A stretch of 51,531 bases of DNA from Candidatus Segatella papionis (lineage in GTDB: Bacteria; Bacteroidota; Bacteroidia; Bacteroidales; Bacteroidaceae): contig DBLF01000064.1 in NCBI GenBank assembly GCA_002297965.1, positions 1 to 51,531 on the forward strand, given 5' to 3'. The notes beneath the pieces were generated by a model that did no database searches, had not been told where the DNA came from, and worked only from the letters and a program-made list of their open reading frames with translations. Below are positions 16,751 through 24,188 of the stretch, piece after piece (position 1 is the stretch's first letter; each line of letters begins with the position of its first letter). Position numbers and translations under genes: made by a program.

Positions 16751-17982
16751 ATTGTGAATCCTACTTTCTTGAGATCTTCCCAATAGTGAGGATATGACTT
16801 GCTTACCACTTCTGGGTTGTTTATTTCTATCTGTGGAAACTTGAAGGCGAGAGGTGCGAAAGCCATTGCCATACGATGATCCTCGTAGGTGTCGATTGGA
16901 GCGAAAGATGGTTCGCAGGTTTCTCCATCCCATATTAGGGTGTTGTTGTTTTCGTCACGGATTACATATCCTACTTTCTTTAATTCCGTCTTTAATGCCT
17001 CGATGCGGTCTGTCTCTTTTATTTTTAGACTTGCCAATCCGGTGAACTTAAACTTTACGTTGAGTGCACAACAAGCTACTACAATAGTTTGGGCTAGGTC
17101 TGGAGAGCCGCTGAAGTCATAGTCGAATTTTGGCAGTAAGCAGCGATGTGCTTTCAGTGTGACATTTGAGATGCTGTCATGATTTTCAAATTCGCTTTTT
17201 ACTCCTAGCAAACTAAAGATATATTTTACTACAGAATCTCCCTGCTTGGAGCAATCCATCAGTCCATTTAACTGGATACGAGAGTCGATGTCGCCATTCA
17301 ATGCCATCATCTCATACCAATAAGAGGAGGCGCTCCAATCGTTTTCTATCATATAAGGAGTTTCTTTGTAAGGTTGAGGCTTCACGGTGATGGTGTCCAT
17401 GTCTGTCCAATCCGCAACGGCCCCATACTCTTTCATCGTCCATAGGGTGAGGTCGATATAAGGGCGTGAAGCTATCTCACCTGTCAATTTCAATTCCAAG
17501 CCATTCTTTAGGATAGGACCTATCATCAACAGGGCTGATATATATTGTGAGCTGATGTTACCGACTACTTCCAAGTGACCGCCATCCAATGGCCTTCCCT
17601 TGATGTGAAGTGGAGGATAACCTTCCTTTTTCACGTATGTGATGTTGGCACCCAGATAGCGCAATGCATCTACAAGAATACCGATTGGTCGATTTTGCAT
17701 TCGCTCTGTACCTGTGATGGTGTGCTCGCCCGATGTTGCTGCTAGATATGCAGTAGTGAATCGCATCGCTGTACCTGCAGCTTTAATGTCGATAACATCT
17801 GGCATATCTTTGAGTGCAGCTATGATGACCTCTGTATCATCACAGTCGCTAAGGTTGCTGGGTTGTATCTTGCTACCTGCCATCGCACTAATGATAAGTG
17901 CGCGGTTACTGATGCTCTTTGATGCTGGCAAGTTGATGCTTGCATTGAGTAGGCTTGGTGCCTTGATTGTATATTTTGTCAT
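16738..17982 (-). CDS. aroA: 3-phosphoshikimate 1-carboxyvinyltransferase (EPSP synthase)
   Basis: Sixth step of the shikimate pathway, joining shikimate-3-phosphate and PEP. The 414-residue protein has the substrate-binding SKSISNRALI (21-30), AGTAMRF (69-75) in the PEP site, and the late block TDRIEALKTELKKVG with DHRMAMAFAPLAFKFP. It is slightly shorter than the E. coli enzyme. The last residues, TISEE, are encoded by the first unit of a heptamer array that continues downstream, so the natural C-terminus may have been replaced. It is the first gene of a long minus-strand run. Confidence 0.95.
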   Translation of the reverse strand: MTKYTIKAPSLLNASINLPASKSISNRALIISAMAGSKIQPSNLSDCDDTEVIIAALKDMPDVIDIKAAGTAMRFTTAYLAATSGEHTITGTERMQNRPIGILVDALRYLGANITYVKKEGYPPLHIKGRPLDGGHLEVVGNISSQYISALLMIGPILKNGLELKLTGEIASRPYIDLTLWTMKEYGAVADWTDMDTITVKPQPYKETPYMIENDWSASSYWYEMMALNGDIDSRIQLNGLMDCSKQGDSVVKYIFSLLGVKSEFENHDSISNVTLKAHRCLLPKFDYDFSGSPDLAQTIVVACCALNVKFKFTGLASLKIKETDRIEALKTELKKVGYVIRDENNNTLIWDGETCEPSFAPIDTYEDHRMAMAFAPLAFKFPQIEINNPEVVSKSYPHYWEDLKKVGFTISEE

Positions 17983-18013
17983 ACGTGTACCTTATTTTAT
18001 ATATATTCATATG

Positions 18014-18021
18014 CAAAAGTA
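18014..18021 (-). promoter_or_regulatory. -7 box of aroA promoter
   Basis: Minus strand TACTTTTG matches TAnnTTTG, 32 bp before the aroA ATG. No clear TTTG at -33. Confidence 0.5.
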
Positions 18022-18304
18022 CAAAATAAAAAGTACATACGTTGCGTAACAACTCAAAAAGTTTGTGAAATCTGAGAAAAATATCTTGAAAATGCCGATT
18101 GATGTAAATCAATTGGCTGACAATATGTAAACTTGCTTAGGCGAAAATTGCCTCTATTTCTAATCAGTCCTTTCGAAATGAGCGATATTGAGCAACAAAT
18201 AATCAATCTGTAAGTTTGTGTGCGTTTTCAGTCTAAAAGTAAAACATACAAAAAAAATATGATAAAATAGCGTTAAGGAATGTCCGACTTATCGAAAAAC
18301 GTTG

Positions 18305-18312
18305 TATCTTTG
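18305..18312 (+). promoter_or_regulatory. -7 box of MORN-like gene promoter
   Basis: TATCTTTG matches TAnnTTTG; the -33 element is weak. Leader of about 60 nt before the ATG at 18376. Confidence 0.55.
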
Positions 18313-18375
18313 CAACAGAAAAAGAAAGAAACAACAAATAAAACAATTAATAATAACATCCTAAAAATTAAAGAT

Positions 18376-18882
18376 ATGAAACGAGTTATATTATTCTCAT
18401 TGATGGCTTTGATGACCGTAGCAGCTTTCGGTCGTAAGCACGTAGAGAACGCAACAGTAGTAGCTGACACTATTTTCTATGCAGAAAATATGAGCAATGT
18501 AGCTAGTGCAGAACAGGCTAGTTATTACAGACTGCTGATGACTACAGGCACTGGCATCAATAAGAAGGACGTTTTCCAGGACTTCTATATGAATGGTAAC
18601 CTCCGTGCTGAGGGTGGATATAGCTTCATCGACCTCGGAAACGATCGTAATACCATTTTCAATGGCGAGGTTACTACCTATTATAAGAATGGTAAGGAGA
18701 AATGGCATGGCAAGTATGTCAATGGCAAACGTGAGGGTTACTTTACTCTCCAGCTCCGTGAAGGAGGTGTGGCTGTCGTTCAGTTCAAGAACGGTAAGTC
18801 TGTTCACGACTACTTCATGGTAACTTACAAGGACGGTACTTCTGAGAAGAGAAATCTCTCTGAAATCAAGCAGTTTATGTAG
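18376..18882 (+). CDS. Secreted MORN-repeat-like protein, unknown function
   Basis: 168 residues with an N-terminal signal peptide (KRVILFSLMALMTVAAFG). The second half contains MORN-like repeats: FNGEVTTYYKNGKEKWHGKYVNGKREGYF and a further FKNGK unit, the pattern also seen in YwqK-type proteins. MORN repeats form beta-hairpin ladders, but the target is unknown. I chose ATG 18376; the open frame further upstream covers the leader and the -7 box. Monocistronic: its own promoter before and two hairpins after. Confidence 0.78.
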   Translation: MKRVILFSLMALMTVAAFGRKHVENATVVADTIFYAENMSNVASAEQASYYRLLMTTGTGINKKDVFQDFYMNGNLRAEGGYSFIDLGNDRNTIFNGEVTTYYKNGKEKWHGKYVNGKREGYFTLQLREGGVAVVQFKNGKSVHDYFMVTYKDGTSEKRNLSEIKQFM

Positions 18883-18989
18883 TGTCAAAATGATGGCATG
18901 ATATTTGCTTGCAATAAGTAATAAGATTTCTTCATTAGAAATTAAAAATCTCTCTTATATAAATTAAAATTTTATGTTGATATGACCAA

Positions 18990-19027
18990 TATGGGGATGG
19001 CTTCCGTGAGGAAGGTACATCCCCATA
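18990..19027 (+). other. Two-tier RNA hairpin with GUGA tetraloop
   Basis: Outer stem 18990-18999 with 19018-19027 (10 bp, GGGG/CCCC core); inner stem 19001-19005 with 19010-19014 closed by GTGA, a GNRA tetraloop. There is no T-tract, so it is not a standard terminator. It could protect the mRNA 3' end. Confidence 0.6.
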
Positions 19028-19046
19028 ATATGTACAAGAAAAAAAG

Positions 19047-19076
19047 AAGGCTAGCAATGGATTCATTGCTAGCCTT
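19047..19076. terminator. Intrinsic terminator between MORN-like gene and xth
   Basis: 13-bp perfect stem (19047-19059 with 19064-19076), loop GATT, A-rich on the left and TTTGTCTTTTTT on the right, so bidirectional for the convergent genes. Confidence 0.92.
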
Positions 19077-19118
19077 TGTCTTTTTTATACGTTTATGTTT
19101 CTTATACGTACATATTTC

Positions 19119-19877
19119 TTAAATGTTCAAGTCTAATTCCACAGGGCAGTGGTCGCTACCCATGATTTCGGTGTGAATCTTGGCTTCTGCTATCTTGTCC
19201 TTGATGGCATCCGAAACCAAGAAATAGTCGATGCGCCAACCGGCGTTCTTCTCTCTTGCCTTGAAGCGGTATGACCACCACGAGTAGGTTACTTCCTCGG
19301 GGTGGAGATAGCGGAAACTATCCGTAAAGCCATCGTTTAGGAGAACGGTCATCTTCTCTCGCTCCTCATCGGTAAATCCCGCATTCTTTCGGTTGGTCTT
19401 CGGATTCTTGATGTCTATCTCCTCATGTGCTACGTTCAAGTCGCCACAGATGATAACGGGCTTCTTGGCATCGAGTGTCTTTAAGAACTTGCGGAAATCG
19501 TCTTCCCATGTCATGCGATAGTCCAGACGTTTGAGCTCGGTCTGCGAATTAGGGGTATAGCAAGTCACAAGAAAGAAGTCGTCGTACTCCAAAGTGATGA
19601 CTCTTCCCTCATGGTCGTGCTCCTCCACGCCCATGCCATAGCTTACGTTCAATGGCTTGTGCTTGGTGTAGATGGCAGTTCCGGAATATCCCTTCTTTTC
19701 GGCGTAGTTCCAGTAACTCTCATAACCATCGAAGTTTAAGTCGAGCTGTCCTTCTTGCATCTTCGTCTCTTGCAGACAGAAGAAATCGGCGTCAAGAGCC
19801 TTGAACTGGTTCTCGAAGTCCTTGCCCACGCAAGCACGAAGGCCATTTACGTTCCAAGATATAAACTTTAGCATCAT
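19119..19877 (-). CDS. xth: Exodeoxyribonuclease III / AP endonuclease
   Basis: Base-excision-repair nuclease that cuts at abasic sites and has 3'-5' exonuclease activity. The 252-residue protein has SWNVNGLRA (8-15), catalytic LQETK with Glu37, CGDLNVAH and the C-terminal GSDHCPVEL, the full exonuclease-endonuclease-phosphatase set. An ATG at 19874 is an equally possible start (MLKFISWN). It follows folE by 9 bp, so they are likely cotranscribed. Confidence 0.95.
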   Translation of the reverse strand: MMLKFISWNVNGLRACVGKDFENQFKALDADFFCLQETKMQEGQLDLNFDGYESYWNYAEKKGYSGTAIYTKHKPLNVSYGMGVEEHDHEGRVITLEYDDFFLVTCYTPNSQTELKRLDYRMTWEDDFRKFLKTLDAKKPVIICGDLNVAHEEIDIKNPKTNRKNAGFTDEEREKMTVLLNDGFTDSFRYLHPEEVTYSWWSYRFKAREKNAGWRIDYFLVSDAIKDKIAEAKIHTEIMGSDHCPVELDLNI

Positions 19878-19886
19878 GTTGAATAT

Positions 19887-20480
19887 TTAGATTCTCTTAC
19901 TTTCGCCTCTCAAGAGGCTCATGAATTCCTGGCGAGTGTTCAATGACTCGAACACGCCACTGTAGTCGCTTGTGGTTGTGATGGAGCCTTGTTTCTCCAC
20001 GCCTCTCATCTGCATGCACATGTGTTTGGCCTCTATGACAACCATCACGCCTTGTGGATTCAGGGTTTCCTGGATGCAGTCCTTGATTTGTTGGGTCAAG
20101 CGCTCCTGTACCTGCAGGCGATGGCTATAGATATCCACCACACGGGCAATCTTGCTTAATCCGGTAATCTTGCCGTTTGGGATGTAAGCCACGTGCACCT
20201 TGCCATAAAAAGGCAACATATGGTGCTCGCACATCGAGAAGAAGTCAATGTCCTTCACGATGACCATCTGGTCATATTTCTCCTCGAAGAGAGCGTCGGT
20301 CAATACCTTGTGGGCATCCTGTGTATAGCCACGAGTCAATATCTGCATTGCCTTTGCCACACGCATCGGGGTCTTCTGCAATCCCTCACGCTCTGGGTCT
20401 TCTCCTAAAAGTTTCAATACCTCCTTATAATGTCCTGCGAGTTCGTCGAGTCCCTCGCGAAATTCTGTTTCTGGATTCAT
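19887..20480 (-). CDS. folE: GTP cyclohydrolase I
   Basis: First step of tetrahydrofolate (and pterin) synthesis, turning GTP into dihydroneopterin triphosphate. The 197-residue protein has the zinc site residues in CEHH (84-87) and C155 (KHMCMQMRG), plus KITGLSKIARVVD, all typical of type I FolE. It follows the SPOR protein gene after a 75-bp gap filled by a heptamer array, and is 9 bp before xth. Confidence 0.97.
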   Translation of the reverse strand: MNPETEFREGLDELAGHYKEVLKLLGEDPEREGLQKTPMRVAKAMQILTRGYTQDAHKVLTDALFEEKYDQMVIVKDIDFFSMCEHHMLPFYGKVHVAYIPNGKITGLSKIARVVDIYSHRLQVQERLTQQIKDCIQETLNPQGVMVVIEAKHMCMQMRGVEKQGSITTTSDYSGVFESLNTRQEFMSLLRGESKRI

Positions 20481-20495
20481 CCTTTATATGATAAT

Positions 20496-20551
20496 TTTAA
20501 ATGTTGAATGTTGAGTGTTGAATTCTTCACCCTTCGCTCTTCGTTCTTCAC
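20496..20551 (-). repeat. Composite heptamer array, eight units
   Basis: 56 bp made of eight 7-bp units with no break in register. On the minus strand four RYGAAGR-type units are followed by four ATTYAAC-type units, ending 15 bp before the folE ATG. Confidence 0.9.
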
Positions 20552-20555
20552 TTAT

Positions 20556-21320
20556 TTAATATTGTACCGTAATCTGCCCTTTTACCAGGCAAGCCTGTCT
20601 GTATCCCAAGGCTCTCACCTTGCTCAATACCTTCTGGGCCTCGCCGAGGGTCTTGTAGTTGCCCATGCGGCAAATCCATCTTGGCGAGTAGAAGTGCACA
20701 TACACCGGTTGGTCAGGGAACTTCATCTTGATGTTGTTGCCCGTTTGCTCCGCTTGCAATCTGTCGTTGCGGGAGTTGCCGCCAGCGTAAACCTGTACTC
20801 TATATCCTGTCACCTTGTAGCTCTTGCGCATCACTTTCTTGCGCATATCCACTACAGGTATGTCGGTTTCTTCCTTTTTGTTCTCAGCCTTTGCTGCATT
20901 GTTTTCGTGGTTTCCCTCCTTGTTCGCCTGTTGAGGCTCGTTCTTCTTGATGGAGTCTGGTCTCACGTTGTGCTGAGGCTCGGTGCCCTTGTGCTGAGGC
21001 TCGGTCGTCGTCTTGTGCTGGGTGTCCGTGCCTTTATGTTGAGGCTCAGTGGTTTTGCGCTGGGCTTCGTTCCTGTTTCTTTGTGGTTGTGGGGTAGTCT
21101 TAGTCTTGTCGTCTTGTGGGTTCGTCTGTACCTTGTTTCCGTTCGCAGTGTTCGGGACTTGCTTTCCGTTTACCAATTCGTCGATAGCCTTGCTTTGGTT
21201 CACGGTCACAACACCCTGTCCTGGCTTGCTCTGCTTGAGATAGTCCAGGTAATTGTTCTGTGCATGTGATGTCATGCAGTTGCAGAGGATGAAAATCAAT
21301 AATGTGACGAATTGTTTCAT
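20556..21320 (-). CDS. SPOR-domain protein with low-complexity linker
   Basis: 254 residues. A signal peptide (KQFVTLLIFILCNCMTSHA) precedes a hydrophilic linker (about 55-165) rich in Thr, Gln, Lys and Glu with imperfect repeats of TTEPQHKGT type, then a C-terminal SPOR-like domain: YRVQVYAGGNSRNDRLQAEQ to GNYKTLGEAQKVLSKVRALGY (about 180-250). SPOR domains bind peptidoglycan lacking stem peptides, often at division sites. A periplasmic or outer-membrane envelope role is likely. The repeats in the linker are encoded by near-identical 24-27-bp DNA stretches (about 20970-21060), so length may vary among strains. Confidence 0.85.
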   Translation of the reverse strand: MKQFVTLLIFILCNCMTSHAQNNYLDYLKQSKPGQGVVTVNQSKAIDELVNGKQVPNTANGNKVQTNPQDDKTKTTPQPQRNRNEAQRKTTEPQHKGTDTQHKTTTEPQHKGTEPQHNVRPDSIKKNEPQQANKEGNHENNAAKAENKKEETDIPVVDMRKKVMRKSYKVTGYRVQVYAGGNSRNDRLQAEQTGNNIKMKFPDQPVYVHFYSPRWICRMGNYKTLGEAQKVLSKVRALGYRQACLVKGQITVQY

Positions 21321-21353
21321 GACTATTCCTTTTATGATGTCTTATTTAATAAG

Positions 21354-21388
21354 AAGGGATGCTCTTCGGCAAAGGAAGAGCATCCCTT
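21354..21388 (-). terminator. Hairpin between tpiA and the SPOR gene
   Basis: 13-bp perfect stem (21354-21366 with 21376-21388) and 9-nt loop. On the minus strand it is followed by CTTATT, a weak T-rich tail. Probably terminates or attenuates the tpiA transcript. Confidence 0.7.
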
Positions 21389-21414
21389 TGAATGTCGAAA
21401 AATCTTTTTGGGGA

Positions 21415-22176
21415 TTATTTCTTCCAAGCGTCGATGATACCCTTGAAGTCAGCAGCCTTCAAAGAAGCGCCACCGATCAAGCCACCGTCGATGTCTGGCT
21501 TAGAGAAAAGCTCAGGAGCATTGCTAGCCTTGCAGCTACCACCGTAGAGGATAGTTGTGTCCTCAGCAGCCTCCTTGCCATACTTCTCAGCTACGATAGA
21601 GCGGATGTATGCCAACATTTCCTCAGCCTGGTCAGCTGTAGCAGTCTTACCTGTACCGATAGCCCAGATTGGCTCGTAAGCGAGGATAATGTTCTTCCAA
21701 GCGTCAGCGCTCAAGTGGAATACAGAACCGTCGAGCTCTGCCTTTACTACCTCGTTCTGCTTCTCAGCCTCGCGCTCCTCAAGAGTCTCGCCGCAGCAGA
21801 AGATAACCTTCAAACCGTTAGCCAAAGCCAACTCTACCTTCTCCTTCAAGATCTCAGCTGTCTCGCCATAGTACTGACGACGCTCAGAGTGACCGAGGAT
21901 AACGTACTGAGCACCTGTGCTCTTGACCATCTCGGCAGAAACCTCACCAGTGTAAGCACCCTTTGCCTTGTCTGCGCAGTTCTCAGCACCGAGACCTACT
22001 ACAGATGAATCCAATACCTGTGCTACAGAAGCCAAGTGGATGAAAGGAGTGCAGATGATAACGCCACAGTTTGGCTTATCTGCTACCAAAGCCTCGTTGA
22101 TTTCCTTAGCGAGAGCTACACCGTCCTGCAAGTTCATGTTCATTTTCCAGTTACCTGCAACAATTTTCTTTCTCAT
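21415..22176 (-). CDS. tpiA: Triose-phosphate isomerase (in frame with the preceding membrane protein)
   Basis: Interconverts dihydroxyacetone phosphate and glyceraldehyde-3-phosphate. From the ATG at 22176 the 253-residue product is full length: NWKMN with Lys11, ILGHSERR with the catalytic His, AYEPIWAIGTG with the catalytic Glu, and ILYGGSCKASNA phosphate loop. There is no stop between this and the upstream BT_3928-like protein, so the whole frame 21415-23505 codes 696 residues. Either a fusion is made, or TpiA is translated from its own ATG, which has an A/G-rich leader. See the separate finding. Confidence 0.93.
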   Translation of the reverse strand: MRKKIVAGNWKMNMNLQDGVALAKEINEALVADKPNCGVIICTPFIHLASVAQVLDSSVVGLGAENCADKAKGAYTGEVSAEMVKSTGAQYVILGHSERRQYYGETAEILKEKVELALANGLKVIFCCGETLEEREAEKQNEVVKAELDGSVFHLSADAWKNIILAYEPIWAIGTGKTATADQAEEMLAYIRSIVAEKYGKEAAEDTTILYGGSCKASNAPELFSKPDIDGGLIGGASLKAADFKGIIDAWKK

Positions 22177-23505
22177 TTTTCTTTTCTTTTTAAAAGTTGA
22201 TAATATTCTGTTCGAATTCTCTTTTTTTCTAATCCAGGCGCCCCATGCCCATAGGCGGTCGGTGATGGTGAGCAATACCAGTGGTATCACAAACCAGGAT
22301 ACGATGCCTGCTATCTTCTTGGTGGCGCTTATCTTAGGCATCTTGCCTATTTCTGTTTGCTCCAGTGGCTTGTCTGCTATCTCCGTCATGCTGGGCAGGT
22401 CGTTGTGGCTCCATTTTTGGATGATGGTGCCGTTCTTCAATAGCAGGAGTCCTGGGTTGCTGCGTATCACGGTCTTCAGCGTTGTCTCGTCCGTGATATA
22501 AAAAGGATATTCCGCTCCAGTGATGTCCTGCCAGTGCTTGATGGCTTGCTCCGTGCTTGCCGTGAGGCAGATGAACTTGTAGCCATGGTCGTTGGCATAT
22601 TCGTATATCTCGTCGATGTTGCCGAAGTTGCTGTCATCGGCAAACTCCAGGTGTGGCGATATGAGCAGGAAGGTGTAACCCTTGTCGTGAAGCACGTCCT
22701 GCGTGATGTCCTCGCCTGTCTTCGTGTCCTCGATGCTGAAGTCGTGGATAGGTGGCACATATCCCTCTTCTGTCTGCACAGTCTTGCTGTCGATGAACTT
22801 CCAGGTGGAGTCGGGGTAGTTGTCTATCGTAAACTCCTTTCGCTCTCCGTTCTTCTCCAAGATGAAGGTGGTGTCAAACTTGGGCTGTTTGGCTCCCTTC
22901 GGAATCTCCATTCCCTTGGCGATGTTCGCACCGATGTGGTATGGGCGGAAATCAAACTGCGGTAGATACCACAGACTCCACATGCTCATCAGGATGGAGT
23001 AGAGGAAGGTGTAGTTGATGACAATCCACTGTGTCGATTTCGATATGAGTCTCGGCATCTCCAGCGGCTTCCTCCAGAGCAGGATGGCGATGGCGAGCAG
23101 GATGATGTTCTTGACGAACGTCTCCGTGTTTGTCAGCACGATGGCATCGCCGAAACATCCGCAGTCTTTCACCGGGTTTGCGATGACAATCCACAGGGTT
23201 ATCAGCGTCATCACACTCATCACGAAGAGCGTAATCTTGCTCACCAGTCTTCTGCGGATGGCAAAGAGCAGGAAGATACCGATGGCAAACTCGCACATGG
23301 CGAGCAGTACCGACATTAGGAGCGTGCTCCAAGTAGGAAACAGCCAGTCGATGTGCAGCGCCTCCAGGTAGTCGGTTATCTTATATTGCGTGCCCAGTGG
23401 ATCCATACCCTTCACGAATCCCGAGAAGATGAAGGTTACCGCCATAAGCAGTCTTCCCACGTTCACCGCTACTTTTGTTAATATTCGAAAACCCTTATTC
23501 TGCAT
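22177..23505 (-). CDS. BT_3928-like MauE/DoxX redox membrane protein, N-terminal part of a TpiA fusion frame
   Basis: 443 codons without own stop, continuing in frame into tpiA (total frame 21415-23505). Residues 1-170 form four membrane helices of MauE/DoxX type, with the redox-like pair DCGCFGD (Cys115, Cys117) and the start GRLLMAVTFIFSGFVKGMDPLG. Residues about 200-390 are a soluble thioredoxin-fold-like region without an evident CxxC, including FLLISPHLEFADDS and PGLLLLKNGTIIQKWSHNDLP. A last transmembrane segment lies at about 405-420. MauE/DoxX proteins are linked to disulfide chemistry at the membrane. It follows DUF1599 with overlapping heptamer array sequence. Substrate unknown. Confidence 0.82.
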
Positions 23506-23510
23506 TTGAA

Positions 23511-23538
23511 TTTTTCACTCTTTGTTCTTCACTCTTCA
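23511..23538 (-). repeat. Heptamer array overlapping the 3' end of the DUF1599 gene
   Basis: Four 7-bp units (minus strand TGAAGAG-type, one TGAAAAA), plus a degenerate fifth to 23545. The array encodes the terminal SEE-stop of the DUF1599 protein and ends 5 bp before the ATG of the next gene. Confidence 0.8.
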
Positions 23539-24077
23539 CTCAACTTGATTGCTCCGAACACGGCATAGTTGATGATGTCCATGTAGTTGGCGTCGATGCC
23601 TTCCGATACAAGGGTGGCTCCTGCGATGTCTTCGATTTCCTTGATACGCTGTATCTTGGTGAGGATGAAGTCGGTATAACTGCTCACCCTCATCGAGCGC
23701 CAAGCCTCGTCGTAGTCGTGGTTCTTTTTGAGCATCAGCTCCAAAGCCTCCTTGGCGTGCTGGTCGTAGAGCTTCATCGCCTCTTCTGGAGTCATATCCA
23801 CTGCATCCACAAATCCCTTTTCAAGCTGGATGAGTCCCACGATACCATAATTAATAAGGGCGATGAACTCAGGACGGATGCCTTCGCCAACAAGAGATTC
23901 CTTCTTGATTTCGAGCGAGCGGATACGCTTCGCCTTGATATAGAGCTGGTCTGTCAGCGAAGAAGGACGTAAGATTCTCCAAGAGGCTCCATAATCATGA
24001 AGCTTCTTCTCAAACAATGCCCTGCATTCAGCCATGACAGCCTTAAACTGCTGTTCTGTTTTCAATAAATTTGCCAT
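23529..24077 (-). CDS. DUF1599 (Nmad1-like) protein with internal duplication
   Basis: 182 residues made of two copies of one domain. The first has KLHDYGASWRILRPSSLTDQ (about 25-44) and the second KKNHDYDEAWRSMRVSSYTD (about 117-136); both continue with a K-x2-RI-x-x-E helix and end with ..INYG(A)VxGxIxLE. The conserved HDY..xWR and SS.TD are likely functional. The family is named nucleotide-modification-associated domain 1 and has no proven reaction. I chose ATG 24077 (MANLLKTEQQF), after the TAAATTTG box; the upstream frame crosses the promoter. First gene of the minus run to xth. Confidence 0.85.
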   Translation of the reverse strand: MANLLKTEQQFKAVMAECRALFEKKLHDYGASWRILRPSSLTDQLYIKAKRIRSLEIKKESLVGEGIRPEFIALINYGIVGLIQLEKGFVDAVDMTPEEAMKLYDQHAKEALELMLKKNHDYDEAWRSMRVSSYTDFILTKIQRIKEIEDIAGATLVSEGIDANYMDIINYAVFGAIKLSEE

Positions 24078-24097
24078 AATAATTTCGAAATTCGGTG

Positions 24098-24129
24098 CAA
24101 ATTTACACATTTCTCGTGAAATAGCCAAA
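24098..24129 (-). promoter_or_regulatory. Promoter of DUF1599-tpiA unit
   Basis: Minus strand TAAATTTG (24105-24098) with TTTG (24129-24126) 20 bp upstream; 20 bp before the ATG at 24077. Confidence 0.7.
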
Positions 24130-24136
24130 TATTTAT

Positions 24137-24167
24137 TTTGTATTTTGCACGAATTATAGTAACTTTG
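24137..24167 (+). promoter_or_regulatory. Promoter of the CCA-adding enzyme gene (TTTG-N19-TAACTTTG)
   Basis: TTTG at 24137-24140 and TAACTTTG at 24160-24167, 19 bp apart, 21 bp before the ATG. Back-to-back with the DUF1599 promoter. Confidence 0.75.
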
Positions 24168-24188
24168 CACCCCGAAAGAAAAATAAGC

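Larger units (their letters stand above)
17983..18375. other. 393-bp AT-rich intergenic region with two outward promoters
   Basis: Divergent region between aroA and the MORN-like protein gene. It contains a minus-strand TACTTTTG box (18021-18014) and a plus-strand TATCTTTG box (18305-18312). I see no ORF, tRNA or strong hairpin in between. Confidence 0.7.

Noticed and set aside
18280..18375. N-terminal extension of the MORN-like protein
   Set aside because: Covers the promoter and would bury the signal peptide.
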